Origin: Lepidodermella squamata | Taxonomy: Eukaryota; Gastrotricha | Assembly (NCBI GenBank): GCA_047495785.1 | Contig: JBLDXI010000001.1 | Coordinates: 2,852,001-2,916,000 of the forward strand | Direction: 5' to 3' | Length of the DNA stretch: 64,000 nucleotides | Shown: positions 12,246 through 24,600 of the stretch, one piece after another | Layout of the letters: every line of letters begins with the position of its first letter | Position numbering within the stretch: position 1 is the stretch's first letter | Position numbers and translations under genes: made by a program | Notes under the pieces: model-generated | Told to the model about the DNA's origin: nothing | What the model saw: the letters and a program-made list of their open reading frames with translations, nothing else | The model's database searches: none

Positions 12246-13772
12246 CTAATTAGATCGCAACATTTGATAAAGCCTCGAGTTAGCTTTCAAATACTCAATA
12301 ATTTCGTCTTTGCTGAGCGAATCTTGGTCACTAATAGCCTTGTCAATAGCAATGACCCCAATCAGAATTTCACATTTCCCAGCAGTATTGACAACTATAT
12401 TAATATCCGATTCTGATGATTTGAAACGTTTAGATTCAAGGATCCACTCGCCAGAGTTTGAGGCGTTGAAAGGCAGAGAGCAAAAAGTTTGAGAACCATC
12501 CACCGACTCGAGTACTATCGCGCCACCGTTGTCGCAGCAAATGACTTGGTAGGCAACGACTACGTGATAATAAATATCGATTTCAACCAAAGAAATCGGA
12601 AAAACATCGATCTTGCCGGCTGAATTGAGCGAAATTTCTAAGCATGAGCTGCCCATAAATGCTGTTTTATCTGTTATTGAACAAGTTTCAGAGCTTGAAG
12701 TGTGGCATGGGGATTGTATGGCAAGATTATAACAGGGCGGATTATCGCATTTAACGCCGAGCCAGTAAGAATCTTTGACATTGCTAGTACAGAATGAAGT
12801 AAGAAAAGGTACCGCGAATCGCTTTTTTGCAGGCAACAAGCTTGCAAGGTCTCTCCAGAATGTTTGCTGATTTCTCAAGAAATCGCAGCTCGGCAACGTT
12901 TCGAAGACCCATCCAAAAGCAAAAATCGCAATCGATAAGTTCGCTTCGACAGCTTTCTCTACTGCTAATTTCGTGTCAAAGCCCCCGCCCCCGTAGCAAT
13001 TTCTGCCGAAAACGTCAATTCCAACGTAAACATCAAACTGCCGATTTGTTGCCTTGGCTAGCTCGAATGAATTGCTCAAGTTTTCCGGAGTCCAGGTGTA
13101 ATTGAGAAAAATTCCATCACATGCATTGAAATAAGCTTCGTTAAGAGAATTGAGTTCATTCTGCCATTTCAATTTGCCATCAGGATAAGTAACGCTGTCG
13201 TACCATAATGTTATACCCCCGCTGATAGCCTGTCGGATTTTCTCGGCCAATCGTTGAGTTAATCGAAGAACCAAATCTGTCTGGCCGCAAACTTTATTTT
13301 CGATATTCAACAACCAGCCATCAAAACCATAATGAACAGCTATTTCTACAAGCTTATCAACGAGACCATCGATAACTTCAATACTATTAAGCTGATTCTT
13401 CCATATTTCAAGACCAGTATCGAACTCCGTGATGAAAGTGCCAATAACTTTCACTCCATTAGCTTTGGCAACTTCAATCCAAGAGCGTGGAGGAATGGTA
13501 ACGAATTCATGAGAGAAATAAGTAAATATGTCAACAGAGCGCCAGTTCCAAAACGAAAACCCGAATCCTTCCTCCTCAATGCAACCACATCCTTCGTCAA
13601 ATCTATCGGCCAAGTAGCCACCTTTCATGTCATGGCAAAGCAAAACTTTAGCACGATCAGAAGTTGTGTCTTGTTTTACATAACGGGTATAAAATTCAGC
13701 TCTCTGGCCTTGTGGCTGCCAAGACATCAAATCTGCCAGCGTTTTCAGTGGGAGTGTGCATTTTTGGGCCAT
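12246..13772 (-). CDS. ENGASE: Cytosolic endo-beta-N-acetylglucosaminidase (GH85)
   Basis: Cleaves the GlcNAc-GlcNAc core of free N-glycans during cytosolic glycoprotein turnover. One uninterrupted exon, 508 aa. GH85 blocks in order: 'VDIFTYFSHEFVTIPPRSW' (80-98), 'NGVKVIGTFITEFDTG' (105-120), 'YGFDGWLLNIEN' (148-159) and 'GIDVFGRNCYGGGG'. The catalytic pair is Asn156 (oxazoline-stabilising) and Glu158 (acid/base). The C-terminal ~170 residues form the beta-rich accessory region with several Cys. No signal peptide, as expected for a cytosolic enzyme; shorter than the ~740-aa human protein. The start at 13772 has an acceptor-like TATTACAG 10 bp upstream. The lack of introns is unusual beside its intron-rich neighbours. 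Confidence 0.88.
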   Translation of the reverse strand: MAQKCTLPLKTLADLMSWQPQGQRAEFYTRYVKQDTTSDRAKVLLCHDMKGGYLADRFDEGCGCIEEEGFGFSFWNWRSVDIFTYFSHEFVTIPPRSWIEVAKANGVKVIGTFITEFDTGLEIWKNQLNSIEVIDGLVDKLVEIAVHYGFDGWLLNIENKVCGQTDLVLRLTQRLAEKIRQAISGGITLWYDSVTYPDGKLKWQNELNSLNEAYFNACDGIFLNYTWTPENLSNSFELAKATNRQFDVYVGIDVFGRNCYGGGGFDTKLAVEKAVEANLSIAIFAFGWVFETLPSCDFLRNQQTFWRDLASLLPAKKRFAVPFLTSFCTSNVKDSYWLGVKCDNPPCYNLAIQSPCHTSSSETCSITDKTAFMGSSCLEISLNSAGKIDVFPISLVEIDIYYHVVVAYQVICCDNGGAIVLESVDGSQTFCSLPFNASNSGEWILESKRFKSSESDINIVVNTAGKCEILIGVIAIDKAISDQDSLSKDEIIEYLKANSRLYQMLRSN

Positions 13773-14948
13773 AACGCTCTACCTGTAATAAGAGACCTAG
13801 CGGTAGTCAATAACAGTTAACTATAAGCGTCGAGCGTCGAGACCGAAGTGAGAGTGCTAAAAGTTTTATCTGGCTCATGGCTCATAACGTACTAAAGCTC
13901 GAATTACCACAGAATAAGCGATTATCTGGTTATTAATCAATTATACACTACTTCAACTGGGGTCAGTTGTTGGAAGTCAGGAAACAAATCGAACAGGAAG
14001 TCACCCAACAAAAGCGGTTAACTCAGTCTAGGACCTCCACCAGTTGCGCAAGTTTTTAAGACGCCATACGGCCTTCACACATGATAAAAGCGACGCATGT
14101 GCGGTGAAGGTCGTGTGCGCAGAGTGGCGGGAAATTCAAAATCAACAGTGTTATCGCGCATGCCCATCGCACAACCTCGATTTTCCTGTGGTAAAATATA
14201 TTTCAGGTATCAAAAATGTACAATAAAGAGAGTAAAACTGCAAGGCTATCAAATCTCGAATCTCTAGCTATCGCATAATCATAATCACTACTACACACTG
14301 CTTAATTCTGAAGTTGAGCTGAAGTCCTTCGGGATCCGTCGGTCACTCGGTGATTAGGATTTCCAGTTATTGACATGCCTATCAGCGTTACACGAGTATA
14401 ACACATGGCTGAGCGTTGTTCGCTCATAAAATCTGAGACTTAGCGTTTATCAAGCGTCACTGTATTGCCTTCGGTAGACATCTAAAGCGCGCCTCTAGAT
14501 AGCTATGTTGAAAACAATATGATGAGTGTTTTAGACTAGACTTTTTCGGCGCTGAGTTATGGTTGATTCATTGCCCTTGATTCACTAGCCAGTTCGGATT
14601 CAGCAATCTCATAAATAGGTGACCTGTGACGATTGGCTAAAAGAATCCCATAAAGTGTGTATATTTTGCCCGGTTTTATGTTGAAAATGATGACTCAGTT
14701 ACAGACCAATGTCGTTTCTTTATTTATAATACATTTCCAATTTCAAACAAGCACAAAAATGTCAGGTCCCAAAAATAAGGAGCGGAAAAACTAACCACAA
14801 CGTAGCACAACATGAAAATCGCATACACTATTCAATTTATAATTTAGGCTAACAGGCGATCTTTGATCTCTTGAAACAATTAGTTGCACTTGGGCGCTGA
14901 AAGATTTGAAGTGAATACAGCATCAGCAGTGGACGCGTGCTCGAACGA
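13773..14948. other. Intergenic, ENGase upstream / TXNDC11 3' side
   Basis: No supportable gene. A minus-strand AATAAA at 14718-14723 is about 225 bp past the TXNDC11 stop and is the likely poly(A) signal. The short open frame at 14044-14226 has no family features. Confidence 0.5.
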
Positions 14949-17900
14949 TCACAGTTGGCACCTCCTATTAGTCGCGAGCTTTAACTGAGTGAACCGGTCA
15001 AAGTCGAGAACGCTCAGTCTCAAGAGAGCGAAACCGCCATTTTTCGATTCTTCGTTGGCGGAAGCCAGGGATCGCTCGATGTCAACAGCTAACCGCGATA
15101 ACAACCGCAGTAATTGCAGCCGACGTAACGATTGGCATCGTGTGGGTTTGAAATCAAATGAAGACTCCAATGATAGCAGATCTGTTTGGCGCTGCCACAA
15201 GCGCCGTTGTAACCAAAAAATGTGGGCTAATTGGCGACGAAGACACGACGAAGTAGCACCGGTAGATAGACCGCAAGCTAGCAGCTTGTCAGCAAGCGGC
15301 AAATTTCGCCACACACTTGTAACTAACTGCGAGCTTGGGGCATGAGGTATCTGAACAGCCGCAGCATTTCTAAATCGAAAAAATGTTCAAATCTGCGATA
15401 AACACGAATTCAGGAAACCTACGTTGTACCATGTGGGTATAAAACCAGAGAGGGGTAATGAGGTACCGAGAAGACATTATCGCTATAATGACCGCCGCCA
15501 GTTCGATTCTTGCGGCCGAAAGAAATAGGCTCAGACACTTGATCACTATCTACGACGTGAACGAATCGAAACCTCGCTAAATTCCGCTCAAAGTGCTGAA
15601 CAGCTAAGAGAATGCGAGGCTTCAACACGCCGCAAAAAACACACCAAGGCGCGTCGTAGAAAACCAAAGTTGGGACATTGTTGGTTTCAGGCAACCAGTC
15701 GGGTAGTTTCAATTTTTCCGAGGTGGTTTGATCGCCATCGCTGTGATAAGTTTCGGTTAACCAATCAACAAGATGATTGACAGCGCCACTTTCCTCGCTT
15801 TGATCGCCAATAGCCGAGACGTTGATCAGTCGAACTGGCGATTCCTGCCTAGCATCGAGCAGGTACACTCCCGTCGGGAGATTGAGCGGCTTTCTTGGGC
15901 CGAAATGATGATTCAGGGCGGGCGAGGCCGAATGGTTGAAAATTACACCGACTCCGCCGTGGTGTTCGGCAACAGCGAATGAAACTCGCATTGCTTCAGC
16001 ACCGTATCGACTGGGTAGTTGCCCGGACTCGTCTCGGCAACCCCGACCGATAAGTTGCGACATCTTATCTAACTCCACACCGCCATCCTAGGTGAACAAA
16101 AAAATGGTTCAAAAATAATACTAATAATACTAATAAAACTAATAATAAATCAGCGTAATACAAAGCGATATAGTTTTCTGAATAAAACTGACTTTTCATT
16201 ATTTTATTCCACAAAATAAAAGAAATAAAATTCCAAGGTCTTATGTTAGTATTTCTCAGCGCAATAAAATATGTTTGGAAAATAATTTAGAACAGAAAAC
16301 GATGATTTGTCGCAGACAAAGCCCCCTAAAATTAGGCAGTTTCTGGGGTATTTAGAAATATTTTGGCTCTTGAGCCTATCCGCAACTGATCAGCTACAGG
16401 CGTGCAAGGAAAGTCGTGCTCTCAAGGCAAAAAATAGAAAATCGATATAGCCGTTTTTATGTTTAGTACATGAAGAAGTACTTTGAAGCGCCTCCCATCG
16501 GTAAATGCAATCGGTAAATCCCTCGCTCCTCAAAATGATTCTGGCATGATTCAATCAACATGGTTCAACGTCTCCACTGCACAGATACAAGATGGAACAA
16601 TCGTACAAGTTTCAAACGCTAGGTTCATCAAATCCTAGGCTTTGACGTTGAACAGAGCTCAAGGTCAATCTTTTGAGTTTGTCGGGCTCTCCTTTCCCAC
16701 TCCGCCTTTTGCCACTGGTCAACTATACGTCGGCTTATCCAGAGCGGCAGATTGTCGCCGAGTCAAAATAATGGTTTCTCCTGATTATATAATAGACAGC
16801 AAATTCTACACCCGAAATGTTGTCTATTATGAAGTCCGGTAACGGGATCAGAGTTTCAGCTCTGTTGCGTGCAGTTAACATAAGTTTGCAAGAGTTTGTT
16901 CGCAGAAGCTAAAGGCCAAAACACAACGCAATAGTCTGCCGTTCTTGACCACAACTTAGCGTCTTTTTTCCACTAAATTGGACAGTGTTGCATTAATTTA
17001 CTGCTATTTTATCCATAATAAAAATATCGGATTTTGTTCAAAGTCGAACCTGACCACTTTGGAAATCATCATAATTCGTAAATCGTACGTCATCGCTTTA
17101 TAACCTCCTTAGATAGAAACTTCAAATATCGCGCCAACGGGAAAGAGTCTAGTTCTTTCACCAGGCGCTTCATTTGACAGATTTTCATCACCAACTGAGT
17201 TTTTCTGCGTGCCCTGATGACTCTTTTTCCAATAAGCATGACTAAAACAGCCACTCAAACCAGCCTTTCAACAGTTACTCAGCCTGCCGAATCGACTCAA
17301 GAGCAAACGACGAAAACAACGCCCGGTCAATCAGCTACGATTTTCGACCTGCTCACCAACATCAATGATCCGAAAGTTACTATCGTCCTCACCCCCGTGT
17401 TCACAGGTCATGTTCAGAAAATCACTTCAATTTCTCGGCTGGGTAACTCCAATTGTCCCTGATTTTTAGTTAAGAATATGCGAAATGAGCAAAAACATAC
17501 CTGCAGTAGCCTGAAATGAAGCGGGGCGAACTTGGATTTATCGCCAGATAGCCGCAGCAGTTCTCGGCATTGCGCCTCTTCAGTTGCCAGACTAATCGTA
17601 ACTTCGGACAGCAAATCAGAATGTGTTCGATTCGGCGTAACACACTCGCTATGAAGCCAAGAAGCCGCCTTAATCAACGCCACTCCAGGGTTGCAAAACT
17701 GCGGACCAGTCGTTGGCAAGAAAGAATTCACGACCGCGACAACAGCTCGATCGATCCCGCGATCGACCGGGGGTAGCTCAGCCACACCTGTTTCAGGTGA
17801 TGACTCACCTTGTTTTGGAATTTTAGGCGGCTGGGTGTTGGACGCTGGTTTCGGAGGCAACCAACCAGTCCAGTTCGTTGGCACAGCTGATAGTTGTAGC

Positions 17901-18706
17901 GAAATTGGCGTATAGAAATAAGGCAGGCCTAGTCGAATAGTCGGAAATAAAGAATGGGGAACGAAAACCGGCAAAGCTCCGACCATCACAGACCGAATTC
18001 CAACTTTGAGCATATCACCAGATATGGATCTCATTTTCAGCGGTTTTTCGATCGCCATAGCATTTTTCACGAAATTTCTCGGCGAATCTGGCTCGATATT
18101 TGAGTTTTCAGTCTCGTTAATAGCGACGACTATCAGGTACGAAGACGGAGCTAAAAGTCGCAAGCCAGCCAGGGTATGAACATCCGCGGCTTGGTGGAAT
18201 GGAAACGAGAATTTGTACGCGAAAAGCAGCAGTTCAGACTCAGATAATACTCCAGTATAGAAAACATGGCCGGTGAAGTGGGTGAAGAATGAAATGTAGG
18301 GATAACCGCCTTTCAGGCTGAAAGCAGACCGGCAAGTTCCAGTGCCCGGTTGCCAGCAGTTAATGGCGAGAAATTGGAAATTTTGCCGCGCGTGTTTACC
18401 AGCTAATCTTTCAAAAACTGGGCGGAAATGCACCGAAGACCTTGACCAAGGTGCGTAAAATAAAACTATAGCGGCTTCTGATCGATTAAGATAGCGAGAT
18501 AACGAGTCAATACTTCCGTCGTAAATATCCGCAAAATGTGGCGAGGGCGAAGGGCCTTCGAATAGTGGGCCAGGTAGTGGTTGAAGTCGAGTTATTTTTC
18601 CACTGTCTCCCATCAGGAGGGAGATGGGAAGCCAGCGAAAAAAGCTGGCAATCAGCAGTAAATTCGATACGCCTGTCATTACAACCGCCACGTAAGTTGA
18701 CAGCAT
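14949..18706 (-). CDS. TXNDC11: Thioredoxin domain-containing protein 11 homolog
   Basis: ER membrane thioredoxin-family protein; the vertebrate member associates with DUOX and ER-degradation factors. Three exons in phase: 18706-17501, 16087-15423, 15369-14949 (763 aa; human ~985). An N-terminal hydrophobic segment (residues ~5-32) is followed by a first thioredoxin-like fold with 'IVLFYAPWSRSS', where the CxxC is lost, and 'FLAINCWQPGTGTCR', which matches the AINCW block of TXNDC11. A second fold has an intact 'FYDAPWCVFCGVLKPR' redox site (CVFC). The C-terminus is Leu/Arg-rich, probably coiled coil. Intron 1 (1.4 kb) carries a helicase remnant on the opposite strand. The ATG is 140 bp after the FGGY stop, an operon-like spacing. 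Confidence 0.85.
16630..16842 (+). pseudogene. PIF1-like (Helitron-type) helicase C-terminal remnant
   Basis: The + strand reads 'LTLNRAQGQSFEFVGLSFP' followed by FATGQLYVGLSRA, the conserved helicase end motif (T-x-N-K-A-Q-G-Q-[ST] ... GQLYVALSR) of PIF1/Helitron Rep-helicases. No helicase P-loop or Rep domain is recognisable upstream and the frame is broken before 16640, so this is a fossil. It lies antisense within intron 1 of TXNDC11. Confidence 0.75.
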
Positions 18707-18846
18707 AATATAGGAGGCATTTCTATGTCACTTTATGTAATTCTAATCAATCTATCAAAAGAAATAAATATTCAGTGCCTGATGATTTAGAAGAAAAATC
18801 AAGAAAAATAGGTATTAGTTAGCAAAGCAAAATTTGTCAGGTTTCT

Positions 18847-20591
18847 TTAGGCCGATCCGTTCATCATTGCAAGAATTTCATTCTGGTCAGCCAGCATTTT
18901 TCGGTAAACTTTGTATTTCTTTTGATGAAAAGCGACCAAATCACCGTCTGTTTTCGGATAAATCAAATCGCAATCAGTTGCCATTTGACTAGTGGCTTCG
19001 TCGACGTTGGAATAAGTTCCAGCCGCTACACTGGCCAATATAGCATTTCCCAACAAAACTACCTCGGAGCATTTTGATACAGCAAAAGGCGTGGCCAAAA
19101 TATCGGCGTGGGTTTGTAAATACAACTGATCGCGAGACAATCCTCCACAGGCTACCATTACTTTTGGTGGCTTGACGCCATTCGACGCCATCAATTCCAA
19201 GGTAAATCGAATATTATAAGCTAGTGATTGAAGCGTAGCCAAGTAATAAACGGCAAGTGAGTCAAGCGAGCTGTCCATGTCCATCCCAACAATCCAACCA
19301 CGATAATCGGGCCTTGATTTCGCACAATATAATCGGGTTAATTTTTACATTTAATATTTAAAAAAAAATCCTACCTAGCTAATGGGGCCCTATTCCCGTG
19401 GAAATCCGGGCAAATGTGAGTATCTTTGGTCAAATAATTAAAATTGGCCACTGATCGAGCTGAAGCCAGCTTTGATAGATGATTGAGCAGCGTTTCCGAG
19501 CGTTTGCTCGCCTCAATATCACGACCCGCTGGGTGGAATGTGCACAACCAGTCAAGAAGCTTTCCTGCTACGCTTTGGCCCGCTTCGTAAACCCATAAAT
19601 TGTTACCAAGGGCGTTGAAAAAAGGTCCCCAAACTCCCGTGACAAACGGTGGACAATTAGATTGCGGGTTTTCAGAAAATAAAAACATGCACGTGGATGT
19701 TCCGCAAATCATTGCCCCCATTTCGGAAGACCTCAGACGTTGGCCATTAATTTGAATCTTGGAGGCAAGGCAACCAAGCGCACCAGAGTAGGCATCAACC
19801 ATGCCAGGAGAAACACCAATAGGCGAGTTTCTTGTTGACACATCGGCTTCAGATTTTAGCAAATCATTCGCGTGGGCGTTGTCTGCAATGTTTTTTCCTG
19901 GTGGCACCACTACATTTGACTTCAATAGATGTTCGTAAACATCTGCCATTCCAACCGTTTCCCAGAAATCAGGACGAAAGCTCAAATTCTGTGAATCGTA
20001 AGCCCATTTGGCGGCGACAGTACAAATTGAGCGAACCGAACTACGTCCGGTAAGTTTAAATGTGATGAAGTCTGCCAAATCATGAACAACGCCGCACTTG
20101 GACCAAACAGCCGGAAGATTTCGTTTAACCCACAATAGCTTCGGAGGCTCCATTTCGATTGAAACGCTACCGCCGTAGAAATCAAGAGCTTTGTGCTTAG
20201 TTGCATTAATTTCAGCATGCTCATCGCCAGCGCGATGATCAAGCCACATAATAACGTTATTGGAAAACTTCGGATTACTTCTTTCAGTTATGAGATGCAA
20301 CGCTTCGCCTGATTTATCTCCAAACGCTAGAGAACAAGTAGCATCAAAACAAGCACCGATGATTGAGAGTGTTTCTTTGTTGTTCTCAGAAGCTTTCTTG
20401 AATGCAGCTTTGGTAGATTTAAGAATGCCTTGCCAGATTTCGTCAGTGCTCTGCTCGCAAATATCCCCATTTTTATCGCAACGGTGGGAAGTTGTTGGGG
20501 TTACATCCATGCCAAGCAGTTTTCCACTTTTATCGAACAAGCCAACTCGAACTGACCCAGTTCCAATGTCCACAGTCAGGAAAGTATCCAT
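18847..20591 (-). CDS. FGGY: FGGY-family carbohydrate kinase (D-ribulokinase-like)
   Basis: ATP-dependent sugar kinase; human FGGY phosphorylates D-ribulose. Two exons in phase: 20591-19375 and 19312-18847, 560 aa (human 551). N-terminal ATPase-fold strand 'DIGTGSVRVGLFD' (8-20), 'GACFDATCSL' (79-88), 'IMWLDHRAGDEH' (114-125), the 'PPKLLWVKRNLP' stretch and 'SPGMVDAYSGALG' with the likely catalytic Asp266. The second domain has 'HGNRAPLARPDYRGWIVGM' across the splice, 'MVACGGLSRDQLYLQTHADI' and 'LLGNAILAS', the usual FGGY C-terminal signature region. The 62-bp intron ends in AAATCAAG, a weak acceptor, but the protein alignment needs this junction. The gene is probably the upstream partner of TXNDC11. 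Confidence 0.9.
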
Positions 20592-21617
20592 GACTTTCAG
20601 GAAACGGGCAAACGGCGGCTAGGATTTATTTAACAAAATACCTAAAAAACACTCATAATCATAAGAAACATATTCACAGGACGCTGAATGAACGCCTGGG
20701 TACCACAAGACAAGGATCCTGGAGAAACAGTCAGCAAATAAGTAAATGGAGTACCAGGGTACGGACATTGCAAGTAGTAAAGAAAACCTTTTTCTAGGAG
20801 GTTATATTTTTCTTAGAGCGCGGAGAAATTGCGCAATCGTGATCGCGAGACTACTGGCTATCGTCAATGACAAAAGTAACTAATAACCCAAGCAATAATT
20901 AGCAATAGATGTACAATTAACAACTGGCTGGCTTTTAGCAAACATCAGCCTCTGCGGTTAGATGAAGAAACTGAACAACCGTGGTTAGATTGCTAGAAAA
21001 TTCGTCTTTTTCTTTCTACTGGCTGAGGATGACCGAGTCAACTCTTACAAAACTATTGCTAATATGCAATTTTAAAAATTTAAGAAATTCTGATGAATTT
21101 AATATACGACAAGGTCATCATAAATTAATTCTAAATGCCGTTTTTTGCCCCGCCCCTTTACGGCTGGCGAAGCGGACTCGCTGAGTACTTACCTGTCGGC
21201 GCTTAATCTCTTGCCGTTCGCTTTATGTGCCCATCAGCATCTGGGCGTTGCGCTCCACCTGTCCGTCTTTTACAAAGCGAAGCAATGATCATTAGCTGTT
21301 CAGTTTCTTATATTCTGCAAGGAATCTTTTCTTGTCGACGCTAACTCCGGAATTTTTTTGACTATTCGACTCTAATTTCGGCTGTAATATTCAAAGCCAT
21401 TAGTTGCTGAAATATTTTCAGCCCAACTAAAAGCTGTTGCTAAACTTTGAACGCCAAACCCAGGTTAACTGCCATCTAGATATCACGTACAATCGTTGTG
21501 ATTGTTGTAAACCTTGAGAAATTTTTTTTGCCCGATTTTTTATCTGCTATGACCTTTTCTACACCTATGTTTAACCTCTAGAGACACTATCTTTTAAATG
21601 GGTGGATGAAATGCTGA
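20592..21617. promoter_or_regulatory. Divergent intergenic region (FGGY kinase / OATP paralog 2)
   Basis: A 1.0-kb interval between divergently transcribed genes, so it must hold both 5' regions. I see no exon. A short upstream open frame (ATG at 21598, closed after three codons) precedes the OATP start at 21618 and could affect its translation. Confidence 0.4.
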
Positions 21618-24600
21618 ATGTCGCGGCTTCTTGAGAGGAAAGGTTATTCTAACCGCGCCACCAAGCTGGTGTCGGATTCGAAAATCACCGAAAGGCCCAG
21701 AGCCTTGGTGAGCATGCGGCGAGTATCTCAGGACAATCAGCTCCAATCTTTTCTTCACAATCAACATCAAGCGATATCCGGGGGTAATGAGGATGGCGAA
21801 GATGAAGAGCTCGTCATGGGAGCAAATGCAGCCAACGGCGACGATATTGAAGATGTGCCCATGTCTTGCGGAATTGGTTCTTGGAGACCCGCTTGGTTGC
21901 AAAAGTGTTACAACAACAAAATGGCCTTGGTTTTGTTATCATGGTTTGCGGTGTTACAAGGCTTTGTTGTGAATGGGCTAAATAACGTCAACACTACTTC
22001 GTACGAACGACGTTATCAGCTTACTAGCACAGAAGTTGGCCTAGTCTCCAGTGCTTATGATTTTGCTGCTGGTCTTGCTGTTGTCATTCCATCATATTTT
22101 GGCAGCAAGGGCCATAAGCCGCGCTGGTTGGCATGTTCAGCATTTCTGTTCGCTATGGGCTCTTTTGTTATGACACTTCCAAAACTAATAGCTGGACCTT
22201 ACCCTCCACCTTCCAGCTCAGATCAGACAGCTGTTTGTCAATTAAATGGTAGCGCATTTTCATGGGGAATTTTTATGGTATATTTAATTCATTTTGTTTC
22301 TATAGCAACGTCATGCCCATCAGTGACTGTAGAGAATGAGTCTACAATATGGAATATCTTTCACACAACAATCTCGTTTCCATCGTCATATCAATACCTG
22401 GCACTTCTCATTATGGGCCAAGGATTGCATGGTTTAGGTGGCTCGATTTTATACAGCCTCGGAACTGTATTCATCGACGACAATGTTCCACAAACTTCGT
22501 CTCCCTTCTACATCAGTAAGCTTTGCAGCGGGAAATTCATTTCATCACAGACTAAATTGTGGACAATTTATTTAGGCATTTTTTACTCATTCGCTGCCGT
22601 TGGACCTGCTATCGGTTACATTGTTGGCGGAGAATTCCTCAAATTATATGTGGATTTTCCCACTGTTGATTCAAAACAGTAAGTTGATAAACCTTAATCG
22701 CGAATGATCCTATAGTTATTTGAAATTTATTTAGCATTATGGATGAAAATGGAAAGTAAGTTTATTGATGTTATGGTTATGGTAGTTTCTAAATTCCTTG
22801 ATATATCCACAGTTATACATCTCTGACCGATCAAGATGCTGCTTGGGTTGGTGCGTGGTGGTTGGGATTTTCCATAGCGAGTCTCTTATTCCTCACGGTC
22901 GCTGCGGCTTTGCTGTGCTTTGACAAAGAGCTGCCAGGTTTGTTCACTGTTTTTTTAATTAAGACCCGGCTAATTAATGCGTTGATTCACAGAGGCTGCT
23001 GAAGTCAGACGGACCCGTGTTTCAGAACATCATTTCAGCAACAATTTCCGGCACCGCGTCTCCTCCAAATACACGCTGTGGCATTTGCCGCGCAACGCTT
23101 TTCGGCTAATTCGCAACCCCGTGTTCGCCTGTGCCTCGATTTCTGCGGCGATGGAAGGGGCCGTGCTTTCAGGATTTGCCACTTTTTTACCGAAATTCAT
23201 CCAAAGTCGATTTTCGCAGTCAGCTTTTATGTCAGCTTTGCTCACCGGTATGATTGATTTTCTTAAAATTCGGCTTTATTAAATTATTCTTAACAGGCGT
23301 GGTTGTCGTACCAAGTGGTGCCCTTGCTCAGTTTGCGAGCGGATTCGTAGCGCGAAAACTGCGGCTGAAAGTTCGTGGTCAAATAATCGCGTCGATCATC
23401 TCGCTCATTCTAAGTATCGCCTTCTCGGCGGCATTCTTGTTGAACTGCGAAAACGCGCCAATCATCGGCGTCGACGAGCCGTACGAAGCTCTCGACCCGC
23501 CCAACTACCAGAGTCTACTACTCACGTCGACTTACAACCCATCGGAACATCTCGGCCTGAACCATTCGTGCATGAGCCATTGCGGGTGTTCGACCAGGTC
23601 TTACCGGCCGATTTGCGCCGGCGGCCAGCACCAGTTCTTCTCGCCGTGCCACGCCGGGTGTCACTCGGTGAACGGCAAGTACAGCAACTGCTCGTGTCTC
23701 GTGCCGGTTAATGCGACGAAATGGCCGACGTACCAACAGCCGGACGTTGTCGACGGGCTGTGTCCGGGTGAATGCCCGGCGTTGTACGTATTCCTCGCGC
23801 TCTTTTTCCTCGTCGTCTTCTTCACGTTCTACGTGCAAGTGCCGTTGAATACGATAACGCTGCGTTCGACTTCGGACGCTGAGCGGCCCTTTGCTATCGG
23901 GTTGCAGTGGATTTTCATCAGATTCATGGGCACAGTACCCGGTCCCATTGTCTTTGGCAGTGTTATCGATTCCAGCTGCATTGTATGGCAAGAGTCGCAA
24001 ACTGGCCAATGCGAAACAGCTCCAACCCGAGCGGTACGTATTTTGCGGTTATTTTTAGGCTTTCTCGATAATCGATCACAGTGAGGGGGCTTTATTTTTA
24101 CTAGAATGAGAATTCTCATCATCCCTAAAAGATTAGTGTATTCATTTTTTTATCCCTGTGGTCGATGTAGCTCTCTATTTTTAGACGGGGAAAATTCTGA
24201 AGTGGTACATTCTGAATTAAACTGGCTATTTTGGTGCGTGATAAAGTAACTACAGGCGAAACAGAGTTATTACTCTATTTTTTGCGTATTTTTTCTGTTT
24301 TTATTACATAACTGCCCCGTTTTATTACATCTGCATTTTATTGCTGATTAGCTATGCCTGTATTTTTTCTGTTTAGTAAAGCAGAAAATTACTCATGCCT
24401 TAAATTTGAGACGCCTAATAATAATTTCTTCCGAGACACATGGCATTAATTTGATAAATAACTCAGGTGTAACAAGACGAGACAAGACCCAATTATTGAA
24501 ATGAGGGGGTGCAAATATCATTATGACTCGAGGTTTTTCAATGCGTAGTTTGAAATCGATATATTTCGCAGAATTTCTATAATTAAAAAAATTGGGTTAA

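Noticed and set aside
12405-12435. CTGATGA ... GAAACG (hammerhead-like) on the + strand
   Set aside because: Only three bases separate the two core motifs, so no stem II is possible; it lies in ENGase coding sequence and is chance.
17217-17462. Thr-rich 81-codon open frame antisense in TXNDC11 intron 1
   Set aside because: No family match, no splice context and low complexity; not enough to call a gene.
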